Source of the DNA: Kineosporiaceae bacterium
Lineage (GTDB): Bacteria; Actinomycetota; Actinomycetes; Actinomycetales; Angustibacteraceae
Assembly (NCBI GenBank): GCA_027345905.1
Contig: DAIETC010000030.1
Location: 1 to 20,011, forward strand
Direction: 5' to 3'
DNA: 20,011 bases
Shown here: in pieces, positions 7,217 through 13,187 of the stretch
How the letters are laid out: every line of letters starts with the position of its first letter
How positions within the stretch are numbered: position 1 is the first letter of the stretch
Position numbers and translations under genes: made by a program
The notes under the pieces: model-generated
The model's database searches: none
What the model was told of the DNA's origin: nothing
The model's input: only the letters and a program-made list of their open reading frames with translations

Positions 7217-7431
7217 CGCACCGCCCCAGCGCCCCCGGCGCGAGCGGTCGAGACCGCCGGCTCGGTAGCCGCCGGCAGCGCCACGGCATCCGGATGCGGG
7301 GCATGGTAGTCGCTGGCATAGGCCCGGGGCGTGCGTGGGCGCACCAAGGCGGCCAGATAGCCGCCCAGCGCGCCGGCCGCCAGCGCGGCGAGGACGGGGA
7401 GCACGCCGCGAGGCAGGTGGAACCTCAGCAT
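7213..7431 (-). CDS. Small single-pass membrane protein of unknown function
   Basis: I do not recognise this gene. It encodes 72 residues: a short basic N-terminus (MLRFHLPRG), one hydrophobic helix (about residues 9-31, Ala/Gly/Leu-rich), then an RPRTPRAYASDYHAPHPDA segment and an Ala-rich tail. ATG 7429-7431 is chosen because GGGAG (7438-7442) lies 6 bases upstream; ATG 7435-7437 and the GTG between them are less well spaced. The stop overlaps the GNAT start as ATGA, and third codon positions are strongly G/C, both favouring a real gene. It lies 61 bases downstream of parB. A role as a membrane partner of the GNAT protein is possible but unsupported. Confidence 0.55.
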   Translation of the reverse strand: MLRFHLPRGVLPVLAALAAGALGGYLAALVRPRTPRAYASDYHAPHPDAVALPAATEPAVSTARAGGAGAVR

Positions 7432-7492
7432 CACCATCTCCCGAGTTCGCCGGCAGCCCAGCACCGAGGTCGATCGTACGTCGGTGCGGGCC

Positions 7493-8506
7493 TTAGCCGG
7501 AAGACGTCGCGCCCCCCGCGGCGCCGGGCAGGTCGACCGGTGCGGGCGCAGTACCCTCCAGCACCGCCAGGATGCGCGTGAGGTCCTCGACACTGGCGAA
7601 CTCCACCGTGAGCCGCCCCTTGCGCCGGCCCAGGGCGATGCTCACCCGCGTGTCGAGCCGGTCCGCCAGCCGGGCCGCGACGGCGTCCATCTGGGGGTTG
7701 CGTGCCCCTGGGCGCGGCCGCCGCGCAGGCTGCTCGCTCGGGCTGGCCCCGCCCAATGCCACCAGCTCTTCCAGGTTGCGCACCGACAGTCCCTCGGCCA
7801 CCACCCGGGCGGCCAGCCGTTCGATCGACTCGGCGTCTTCCAGAGCGAGCAGCGCTCTGGCATGACCGGCCGACAGCACCCCGGCGGCCACCCGGCGCTG
7901 CACGGGTGGCGGCAGGCGCAGCAGCCTGATGGTGTTGGAGATCTGCGGGCGCGAGCGGCCGATCCGTCGGCCCAGCTCCTCGTGTGTGCAGCCGAAGTCC
8001 TCCAGCAGCTGTGCGTACGCCGCCGCCTCCTCCAACGCGTTCAGCTCACTGCGGTGCAAGTTCTCCAACAGCGCGTCGCGCAGCAGGTCGTCGTCGTCGG
8101 TCTCGCGCACGATCGCCGGTATGAGTGCCAGTCCGGCGAGCTGGCTGGCCCGCCACCGGCGTTCTCCCATGATCAGCTCGAAGCGTTCCGGGTCTTGCCC
8201 CGCGCGAACCGGGCGTACGACCACCGGCTGCAGGATGCCAACCTCGCGGATCGAAGCGGCAAGCTCGGCGAGCTGATCCTGGTCGAACTCCTGACGGGGC
8301 TGGCGCGGGTTCGGCTCGATCCGCTCGACGGCGATCTGGGCGAAACGCGCGCCAGGAACGTCGAGCAAGGTCGATGTTTCATGTGAAACATCGACCTGGG
8401 CGTCCGGGAAGAACACGTCCACGGGTCGGTCGGTCCGAGCAGCGCCGACACCTTGCGGAATGAGCGCGCCCAGCCCGCGGCCCAGCCCGCGGCGCTTGTC
8501 GTTCAT
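7493..8506 (-). CDS. parB: Chromosome-partitioning protein ParB
   Basis: This 337-residue ParB is a CTP-dependent clamp that loads at parS, spreads along the origin region and works with ParA. The N-terminus is the usual NDKRRGLGRGLGALIP ParA-contact tail. The CTP-binding domain has the GERRWRAS motif (about residues 114-121) and the LLENLHRSELNALEEA stretch. A helix-turn-helix region (CTHEELGRRIGRSRPQISNTIRLL) contacts parS, and the C-terminus carries the dimer domain. ATG 8506 overlaps the parA stop as ATGA, with GGGAG upstream. A near-consensus parS lies inside the gene at codons 39-44, so ParB may bind its own coding sequence. Confidence 0.97.
   Translation of the reverse strand: MNDKRRGLGRGLGALIPQGVGAARTDRPVDVFFPDAQVDVSHETSTLLDVPGARFAQIAVERIEPNPRQPRQEFDQDQLAELAASIREVGILQPVVVRPVRAGQDPERFELIMGERRWRASQLAGLALIPAIVRETDDDDLLRDALLENLHRSELNALEEAAAYAQLLEDFGCTHEELGRRIGRSRPQISNTIRLLRLPPPVQRRVAAGVLSAGHARALLALEDAESIERLAARVVAEGLSVRNLEELVALGGASPSEQPARRPRPGARNPQMDAVAARLADRLDTRVSIALGRRKGRLTVEFASVEDLTRILAVLEGTAPAPVDLPGAAGGATSSG
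8375..8390. promoter_or_regulatory. parS: parS site inside parB (one mismatch)
   Basis: TGTTTCATGTGAAACA differs from the consensus TGTTTCACGTGAAACA only at the central C to T. Flanking bases extend it to a 30-bp inverted repeat (8368-8397) with perfect 14-bp arms and a two-base TG centre. Confidence 0.85.
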
Positions 8507-9636
8507 GACCGGCTCCCTGCCTGCTCGCTGGTGCCCTGCTTGCTGGTGCCCTGCTCGCTGGTGCCATGCTCGTCCGTCCCGCGCTGGGCGAGCTCGCGGG
8601 CCGCCTCCAGATAGGACAGTGCACCGCTGGACCCGGGATCATAGGTCATCACGGTCTGCCCATGGCTGGGCGCTTCGGAGATCCGCACCGAGCGCGGGAT
8701 GCTCGCTTGCAGGACCTGGCCGGGGAAATGCTCGCGCACCTGGTCGGCCACCTCGGCTGAAAGCCGGGTGCGGGCGTCGTACATGGTGAGCAAGATGGTG
8801 CTCACGTCCAGCTCAGGGTTCAGATGCGCCTTGACCAGTTCGATGTTCTTCAGCAACTGCGCCAGGCCCTCGAGGGCGTAGTACTCGCACTGGATGGGGA
8901 TGAAGACCTCGCGCCCACTGACCAGGGCGTTGACGGTCAGCAGACCAAGCGACGGCGGGCAGTCGATCAGGACGTAGTCGACCTGCGTGGGGCCGCCGCC
9001 TCGAGGACCACTCAGGTACGCCTCAAGTGCACGGCGCAGTCGGGCCTCGCGGGCGACCATCGAGACCAGCTCGATCTCGGCGCCCGCCAGGTCAATGGTG
9101 GCCGGAGCGCAGAACAAGCCCTCGACGTCCGGGCAGGCCTGCACGACCTCGGCCAGGGGCGTGGAGTTGATCAGGACGTCGTACACGCTGGGCACCTGCG
9201 CGTGGTGTGCGATGCCGAGCGCCGTCGAGGTGTTGCCTTGCGGGTCGAGATCGAGTACGACCACCTGAAGGCCGCCCTGCGCGAGCGCGGCCGCCATGTT
9301 GACCGTGGTGGTCGTCTTGCCCACGCCCCCCTTCTGGTTGGCGACCGTCAGGACGCGGGTGTGGCTGGGACGCGGAAGGCGTTGGCCGGCCAGCGCCCGC
9401 CGACGCTGGGCGGCGACCGCTATCTCCCGCGCCAGCGGCGGGTCGTCGGGCCGCGGGTCGACGACTGCTCGAGGGCCCTCGGGCGGCGCGCAGGGCTCGA
9501 CGCGCAGCAGCGGCGTTGGCGGCGCGGGCCATCCCAGGCCGGCGGTAGAGGGCGTCTCGACCTCGGGCCCGGGTTGGGTCCCCGGCCAACCGAGTCCGAA
9601 GCCAGGGTCGCCGGGGTGGTCCGCTGCTCGTGTCAC
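8503..9636 (-). CDS. parA: Chromosome-partitioning ATPase ParA
   Basis: This 377-residue ParA/MinD-type ATPase drives origin segregation with ParB. The deviant Walker A is KGGVGKTT (about residues 102-109, signature Lys 102), the A' segment is DLDPQGNTSTALG, and Walker B is VLIDCPP. The N-terminal 93 residues before TRVLTVANQ are Pro/Gly-rich and low complexity, as in other actinobacterial ParA proteins with extensions. The C-terminal tail has GTSEQ-type pentapeptides encoded by 15-bp tandem repeats. The start is GTG 9634-9636, four bases after the rsmG stop and without a clear ribosome binding site, so coupling is likely. The stop overlaps the parB ATG. Confidence 0.95.
   Translation of the reverse strand: MTRAADHPGDPGFGLGWPGTQPGPEVETPSTAGLGWPAPPTPLLRVEPCAPPEGPRAVVDPRPDDPPLAREIAVAAQRRRALAGQRLPRPSHTRVLTVANQKGGVGKTTTTVNMAAALAQGGLQVVVLDLDPQGNTSTALGIAHHAQVPSVYDVLINSTPLAEVVQACPDVEGLFCAPATIDLAGAEIELVSMVAREARLRRALEAYLSGPRGGGPTQVDYVLIDCPPSLGLLTVNALVSGREVFIPIQCEYYALEGLAQLLKNIELVKAHLNPELDVSTILLTMYDARTRLSAEVADQVREHFPGQVLQASIPRSVRISEAPSHGQTVMTYDPGSSGALSYLEAARELAQRGTDEHGTSEQGTSKQGTSEQAGSRS
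8521..8580 (-). repeat. 15-bp tandem repeat in the parA 3' end, three copies plus one degenerate
   Basis: On the + strand CTGCTCGCTGGTGCC occurs at 8521-8535, with one change at 8536-8550, and again at 8551-8565. A diverged copy follows at 8566-8580. On the coding strand it encodes GTSEQ/GTSKQ/GTSEQ after GTDEH. Confidence 0.9.
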
Positions 9637-9640
9637 TGGG

Positions 9641-10315
9641 TCACCGTGTCACAGATCGCTGGCCCGGTGCACCGGGGAACCGGGCGGGCGGTGTGCGCAG
9701 CCGTACGACGGTCACGGGGTCGGGCATCAGCCCCACCCCGAGGGTGTGGATCTGCGTGCTGACGGCGCCGGCGGCCAGCACCGCCCGACGGGTCCGTTCG
9801 ACCTCCTCCGCTGCGGTGGCGCCCTTGATCGCCAGCAGTTCACCACCTGGGATGAGCAGCGGCAGGGCCCAGGCGGCCAGCCGGTCCAATGGTGCCACCG
9901 CGCGCGCCACCACCACGGGCACAGCCAGGTCCAGGGTCAGCTCATCGGCTCTCGCACGCCGGACCTGCACCTGTTCCAGCCCGAGGTCGGCCACGACGGT
10001 GCGCAACCATTGCGCCCGGCGCAGCAGCGGCTCGATGAGCACGACGTGCAGGTCCGCGCGGCGCACGGCTATGGCGATGCCCGGCAGCCCGGCCCCCGAG
10101 CCGAGGTCCGCCACGTGGGTGTCGGGTGCGATCAGGTCCGCGAGCAACGCGCAGTTCAGCAGATGGCGGGGCCACAGGCGCGGGACCTCCCGCGGTCCCA
10201 GTAGCCCATGCTGCACGCCAGTCGTGGCCAGATGCTCGGCATAGCGCATCGCTAGCGGGAGCCGATCCCCGAACACGGTCTGCGCCGCGAGCGGGGGCGC
10301 CGGCGCGTGTTTCAC
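9641..10315 (-). CDS. rsmG: 16S rRNA (guanine-N7)-methyltransferase RsmG
   Basis: This 224-residue RsmG (GidB) uses S-adenosylmethionine to methylate a guanine in the 530 loop of 16S rRNA; its loss gives low-level streptomycin resistance in several bacteria. Visible marks are VFGDRLPLAMRYAEHL, GPREVPRLWPRHLLNCALL, the SAM-binding VADLGSGAGLPGI (about residues 68-80) and the VLIEP segment. The start is GTG 10313-10315. The jag stop (10331-10333) is the nearest upstream in-frame stop and no other start codon lies between. There is no ribosome binding site, and the start codon sits inside a parS site. The stop is 4 bases before parA. Confidence 0.95.
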   Translation of the reverse strand: MKHAPAPPLAAQTVFGDRLPLAMRYAEHLATTGVQHGLLGPREVPRLWPRHLLNCALLADLIAPDTHVADLGSGAGLPGIAIAVRRADLHVVLIEPLLRRAQWLRTVVADLGLEQVQVRRARADELTLDLAVPVVVARAVAPLDRLAAWALPLLIPGGELLAIKGATAAEEVERTRRAVLAAGAVSTQIHTLGVGLMPDPVTVVRLRTPPARFPGAPGQRSVTR

Positions 10316-10323
10316 GTGAAACT
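10308..10323. promoter_or_regulatory. parS: parS site overlapping the rsmG start
   Basis: TGTTTCACGTGAAACT matches the parS consensus in 15 of 16 bases; only the last base differs. The inner 14 bases (10309-10322) form a perfect palindrome. Bases 10313-10315 are also the GTG start of rsmG on the - strand. Confidence 0.9.
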
Positions 10324-10330
10324 GGCGCGG

Positions 10331-10867
10331 TCAGGCCGGGAGGACGACGACGCAGCGGTTCGGCTCGACACCATCGGACTGCGAACGCAGCCCGGCCTGG
10401 GCCACGGCGTCGTGCACCACCTTGCGCTCGAAGGGCGACATGGCGCCCAGCCGCACCGGTTCGCCCGAGCTGCCCACCTCGTCCACGGCGGCCAGCGCCT
10501 GCGTGACCAGCTCGGCGCGCCGGGCGGCGCGGTGGCCCGCGACGTCCAGCATCAGGCGAGAGCGCTCCCCCGTGCTGGCCAGGACGGCGAGCCGGGTGAG
10601 CTCCTGCAGTGCCTCCAGAACCTCGCCGTCGCGCCCGACCAGACGCCGAGGAACCTGCCCCTCCTCGGAGTCGACGATGGCGACGGCAGCGCGGTCACCG
10701 TCGATGTCGACGTCGATGTCGCCGTCCAGGTCACCGAGGTCGAGCAGTCGCTCGAGGTAGTCAGCGGCAACCTCCCCCTCGCGTTCCAGCCGCTGGGCGA
10801 GCGAGTGCTCCGAGGGCTCAACGGTGTCCGAGGGCTCAACAGTGGACGTCGGCTGGTCCTGGCTCAT
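10331..10867 (-). CDS. khpB: KH/R3H RNA-binding protein Jag (KhpB)
   Basis: This 178-residue protein combines a KH domain with the GxxG loop GRDG (residues 78-81) and a C-terminal R3H domain with R148-x3-H152 in PFERKVVHDAV. KhpB binds RNA, usually with KhpA, and affects envelope growth in other bacteria; jag follows yidC widely. The Jag_N domain of Firmicutes is absent. In its place is an acidic N-terminus with two TVEPS repeats and a DGDIDVDIDGD run. ATG 10865-10867 has AGGAG upstream. The rsmG start is 15 bases after the stop. Confidence 0.93.
   Translation of the reverse strand: MSQDQPTSTVEPSDTVEPSEHSLAQRLEREGEVAADYLERLLDLGDLDGDIDVDIDGDRAAVAIVDSEEGQVPRRLVGRDGEVLEALQELTRLAVLASTGERSRLMLDVAGHRAARRAELVTQALAAVDEVGSSGEPVRLGAMSPFERKVVHDAVAQAGLRSQSDGVEPNRCVVVLPA
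10809..10844 (-). repeat. 18-bp tandem duplication in the jag 5' end
   Basis: Two adjacent 18-bp units (10809-10826 and 10827-10844) differ at one base. They are in frame and encode TVEPSD and TVEPSE. Confidence 0.88.
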
Positions 10868-10895
10868 GGCTTCTCCTGTGGTCGGCGAGCGTGTG

Positions 10896-11957
10896 CTAGG
10901 CCTTGGGTTTGGGCTGTCGTGGGCGTGCGCTGGGCCCCGGGCGTGGCGCCGGCGAGGCGGGCTGGCTCGGCTGTTTGGACCCCGCGCTCTGCCCCGGGGT
11001 CGTGGCCCGGGAGGACCGCTTGCTGCGCGGCTGGCGCCGGGGCTGCTGGCGCTGCCGGGTGGGCTCGTCCAGCACCTCGCCGGTGACCGTGGCGGACGAG
11101 GCGTCCGAAGCGTCGGGGTCGGCGGCGGGCTTGCCCTTTCGGCGCCGACGGTCGTTCAAGGCCTGCTCCGCCGGTGAGCCAGGGGCCGGCATCCGCCGGA
11201 TGACATAGAACTGCTGACCCATCGACCACGCGTTCGTCGTCAACCAGTACAGCAGCACGCCGATCGGGAAGTTCACGCCCGATACCGCAAAGACCACGGG
11301 GAGCACGTACAGCAGGATCTTCTGCTGCTGAGCGAAGGGGTTGTCCAGCGCCGACGCCGGCATGTTCTTCATCATCAGCTGGCGCTGGGTGGTGAACGTG
11401 GTCGCCGACATCAAGATGATGAGCACCACCGTGATGACCTTGACGTTGAGGTTGCCGCCCGATCCCAGGAAGGTCGCCGACAGGCGCGCCCCCAGCAGCG
11501 TCGAGTTGTCAGCCTGGGTCGCCAGGGCCTTGGTCAGCGGACCGATCTCGCGGGACTTGGCAACGTACTCGTTCAGCACGCGGAACAGGGCGAAGAAGAT
11601 CGGTGCCTGCAGCACGATCGGCAGACACGAAGCGAACGGGTTGGTGCCGGTGTCCTTGTACAGCGCCATCGTCTCGGCCGTCATGGCCTGACGGCTCTGC
11701 GGGTCCTTCTTGTCCTTGTACTTCGCCTGGATCTTCTTCATCTCCGGCTGGATCAGCTGAAGACCGCGCGAGGCCTTGATCTGCTTGACGAACAGCGGGA
11801 TCAAGATGATCCGGATGACCACCACCAGGCCGACGATGGACAGCGCCCACGTCCAGCCGGAGGCGGCCGGCAGCCCGATCACGCTCAGCAACGAGTGGAA
11901 CTGGACCATGATCCAGGCGACTGCATACTCTAGGGGGTATAAAATTGTGCTCAGCAT
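10896..11957 (-). CDS. yidC: Membrane protein insertase YidC
   Basis: This 353-residue YidC/Oxa1 protein inserts and folds inner-membrane proteins, alone or with SecYEG. Five hydrophobic segments are visible: about residues 5-27, 35-58, 108-130, 170-190 and 217-245. The groove arginine expected in the second segment is R49 (VVVIRIILIP). The hairpin QPEMKKIQAKYKDKKDP is the cytoplasmic coiled region. After about residue 255 comes a ~95-residue Arg/Pro/Ser-rich cytoplasmic tail, which in related proteins contacts ribosomes. There is no large periplasmic P1 domain, as expected for actinobacteria. ATG 11955-11957 has AAGGA upstream and overlaps the end of yidD by 7 bases. Confidence 0.96.
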   Translation of the reverse strand: MLSTILYPLEYAVAWIMVQFHSLLSVIGLPAASGWTWALSIVGLVVVIRIILIPLFVKQIKASRGLQLIQPEMKKIQAKYKDKKDPQSRQAMTAETMALYKDTGTNPFASCLPIVLQAPIFFALFRVLNEYVAKSREIGPLTKALATQADNSTLLGARLSATFLGSGGNLNVKVITVVLIILMSATTFTTQRQLMMKNMPASALDNPFAQQQKILLYVLPVVFAVSGVNFPIGVLLYWLTTNAWSMGQQFYVIRRMPAPGSPAEQALNDRRRRKGKPAADPDASDASSATVTGEVLDEPTRQRQQPRRQPRSKRSSRATTPGQSAGSKQPSQPASPAPRPGPSARPRQPKPKA

Positions 11958-12322
11958 CTGAGGCGTTCCTTGTAGGAGCGAGACAGACGCCGTGGCCCGT
12001 CGGTGGAAACAGCAGGTCCGGTCAGGTCGGTTTCGCCGGCCTCTGACGCCTGGGCAGGTGGGTGCCCACTGCTAGGGACGAGGTCGACCCCTCCAGGGTT
12101 CCAGGGATGGCAGCGGCCTAACCGCCGAAGCGCCAGCCAACTTCCGCGCAGCGGCCCGTGGGCCTGGATCGCGCCGAGCGCGTAAGCCGAGCAGGAAGGG
12201 TAGAACCGGCAGCGCTGGCCGAGTAACGGGGAGACGAACAGCTGGTAGCCGCGGATCACGGCGGTCAACAGCAGCGAGGTCAGCCGCCCCATGCACCGCA
12301 CGAGCCAGCGCAGCGCTCTCAT
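11951..12322 (-). CDS. yidD: Membrane protein insertion efficiency factor YidD
   Basis: This 123-residue YidD has the family hallmark Cys/aromatic stretches QRCRFYPSCSAYALGAI and RLGRCHPWNPGGVD, after an amphipathic N-terminus (LTAVIRGYQLFVSPLLG). It helps YidC-dependent membrane protein insertion. About 40 residues after the GGVD motif form a polar tail not needed for the family fold. ATG 12320-12322 overlaps the rnpA stop as ATGA; Met 11 is an alternative start. The stop lies within the first codons of yidC. Confidence 0.94.
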   Translation of the reverse strand: MRALRWLVRCMGRLTSLLLTAVIRGYQLFVSPLLGQRCRFYPSCSAYALGAIQAHGPLRGSWLALRRLGRCHPWNPGGVDLVPSSGHPPAQASEAGETDLTGPAVSTDGPRRLSRSYKERLRC

Positions 12323-12681
12323 CGGGACCCCGCTGCGGCCCCGCGACGCAGCGCTCGTTCCAAAGCGCCGTCCAGGGCCTGGGCCAAGGTGGGCGAGGTG
12401 GCCGAGCCGCTGGCTGCGCTGGCCCGCAGCACCACCAGTGCCCCGGGTGCAAACCGGTCCAGACGGGCCGTCGCCAGCGCCCGCAGCCGGCGCTTGACTA
12501 CGGTGCGGCGCACGGCCGTTCCCACCCCTTTGGGCACCACCAGACCGATGCGCACCGGTTCGGCGCTAGCCGGGCGTTGCCACACGTGCACGGCCAGGAG
12601 CGCCCCACCGGCCCGGCGGCCGTGCCGCACGGCAAGGGCGAACTCGTTGCTACGGCGCATTCGGTGCGCGGCGGGCAGCAC
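12319..12681 (-). CDS. rnpA: Ribonuclease P protein component
   Basis: This 120-residue protein subunit of RNase P helps the RNA subunit remove tRNA 5' leaders. It begins VLPAAHRMRRSNEFALAVRHGRR, the family N-terminus. The RNR-type motif is RRTVVKRRLRAL (usually RNRVKRRLR), so the central Asn is Thr here. GTG 12679-12681 has GAGGGGG a few bases upstream; a longer reading up to 12780 runs through rpmH and is rejected. The gene begins 10 bases after the rpmH stop, and its own stop overlaps yidD. Confidence 0.94.
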   Translation of the reverse strand: MLPAAHRMRRSNEFALAVRHGRRAGGALLAVHVWQRPASAEPVRIGLVVPKGVGTAVRRTVVKRRLRALATARLDRFAPGALVVLRASAASGSATSPTLAQALDGALERALRRGAAAGSR

Positions 12682-12691
12682 GCCCGCCCCC

Positions 12692-12829
12692 TCAGGCCGA
12701 CAGCTCGACGCGGCCCTTGCGCCGACGCGCCGCCAAGATGGCGCGCCCGGCGCGGGTACGCATGCGAAGACGAAACCCATGCGTCTTCGCCCGTCGGCGG
12801 TTGTTCGGCTGAAAGGTGCGCTTGCTCAC
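12692..12829 (-). CDS. rpmH: 50S ribosomal protein L34
   Basis: This 45-residue, highly basic protein reads SKRTFQPNNRRRAKTHGF, then RLRMRTRAGRAILAARRRKG and ends VELSA, the L34 sequence at its usual length. GTG 12827-12829 has AGGAG 5 bases upstream. It is the first gene of the leftward run rpmH-rnpA-yidD-yidC-jag-rsmG-parA-parB and faces dnaA across a 355-bp spacer. It is too short to stand out by length alone and is identified by sequence. Confidence 0.97.
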   Translation of the reverse strand: MSKRTFQPNNRRRAKTHGFRLRMRTRAGRAILAARRRKGRVELSA

Positions 12830-12862
12830 TGCATCTCCTGAATTCGCGGGGGTCCGCTGACG

Positions 12863-12871
12863 TGTGGACCA
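12863..12871 (-). promoter_or_regulatory. DnaA box upstream of rpmH
   Basis: On the - strand this reads TGGTCCACA, one mismatch from TTGTCCACA. It lies 34 bases upstream of the rpmH start codon. Confidence 0.5.
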
Positions 12872-13105
12872 CGGTCACCATAAACGTCAACGACGCTGAT
12901 CGAGCACGCGCAGGCATGCGACAGCGGCCGCCACAGGTGGGAACCGCACCCACGGTACGGCGCGCCTTGGCCATGGTCAAACCGTGGCGCGGCAAGCGTT
13001 AGCACACGGCGCGCCCAGCGTGGTGTCGACACGCCGTGGGGGCTCCCACACCCATGCCTGGTCGTGTAGCGTCGCCCTTCATCCCGCCCGGCCCACCGGT
13101 GCCTT

Positions 13106-13138
13106 TTGTCCACAGGCTGTGGACGAAAGTGTGGACCG
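13106..13138. promoter_or_regulatory. Three DnaA boxes upstream of dnaA
   Basis: TTGTCCACA (13106-13114, + strand) is the actinobacterial consensus. TCGTCCACA (13118-13126, - strand) and CGGTCCACA (13130-13138, - strand) follow at an exact 12-base step. The first two form an inverted pair separated by GGC. Confidence 0.75.
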
Positions 13139-13168
13139 TCGGCGTAGCGTGGACCCCTGCACCCCGGT

Positions 13169-13187
13169 GGGAGGAGAGTGGCCGTTG
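13169..13187 (+). promoter_or_regulatory. Ribosome binding site that fixes a TTG start for dnaA
   Basis: GGGAGGAG (13169-13176) lies 8 bases before TTG 13185. GTG 13167 and the upstream in-frame starts have no such site. Confidence 0.7.

Larger units (their letters stand above)
12830..13184. promoter_or_regulatory. Divergent rpmH/dnaA promoter region
   Basis: This 355-bp spacer holds promoters in both directions. On the - strand a TTGACG (12885-12890) and a TATGGT (12877-12882) are possible rpmH elements, but their spacing does not make one good promoter. On the + strand TAGCGT occurs at 13067-13072 and 13145-13150 as weak -10 candidates for dnaA. DnaA-box-like sites occur at 12863-12871 and in a cluster at 13106-13138, fitting DnaA autoregulation. 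A perfect 10-bp palindrome GTGTCGACAC lies at 13023-13032. Confidence 0.65.

Noticed and set aside
8521..8580. CRISPR-like array
   Set aside because: The repeats here and at 3034-3078 are contiguous 15-bp coding units with no spacers, and no cas genes are present.
12682..12780. Upstream extension of rnpA to 12780
   Set aside because: It would read through rpmH in another frame; GTG 12681 has a good ribosome site and matches the family start.
13023..13032. Palindrome GTGTCGACAC as an operator upstream of dnaA
   Set aside because: A 10-bp palindrome of this composition is easily found by chance in high-GC DNA and no second copy is seen nearby.
12984..13184. N-terminal extension of DnaA from upstream starts
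   Set aside because: The extra residues do not resemble DnaA, the DNA carries the DnaA-box cluster, and the strong ribosome binding site points to TTG 13185.
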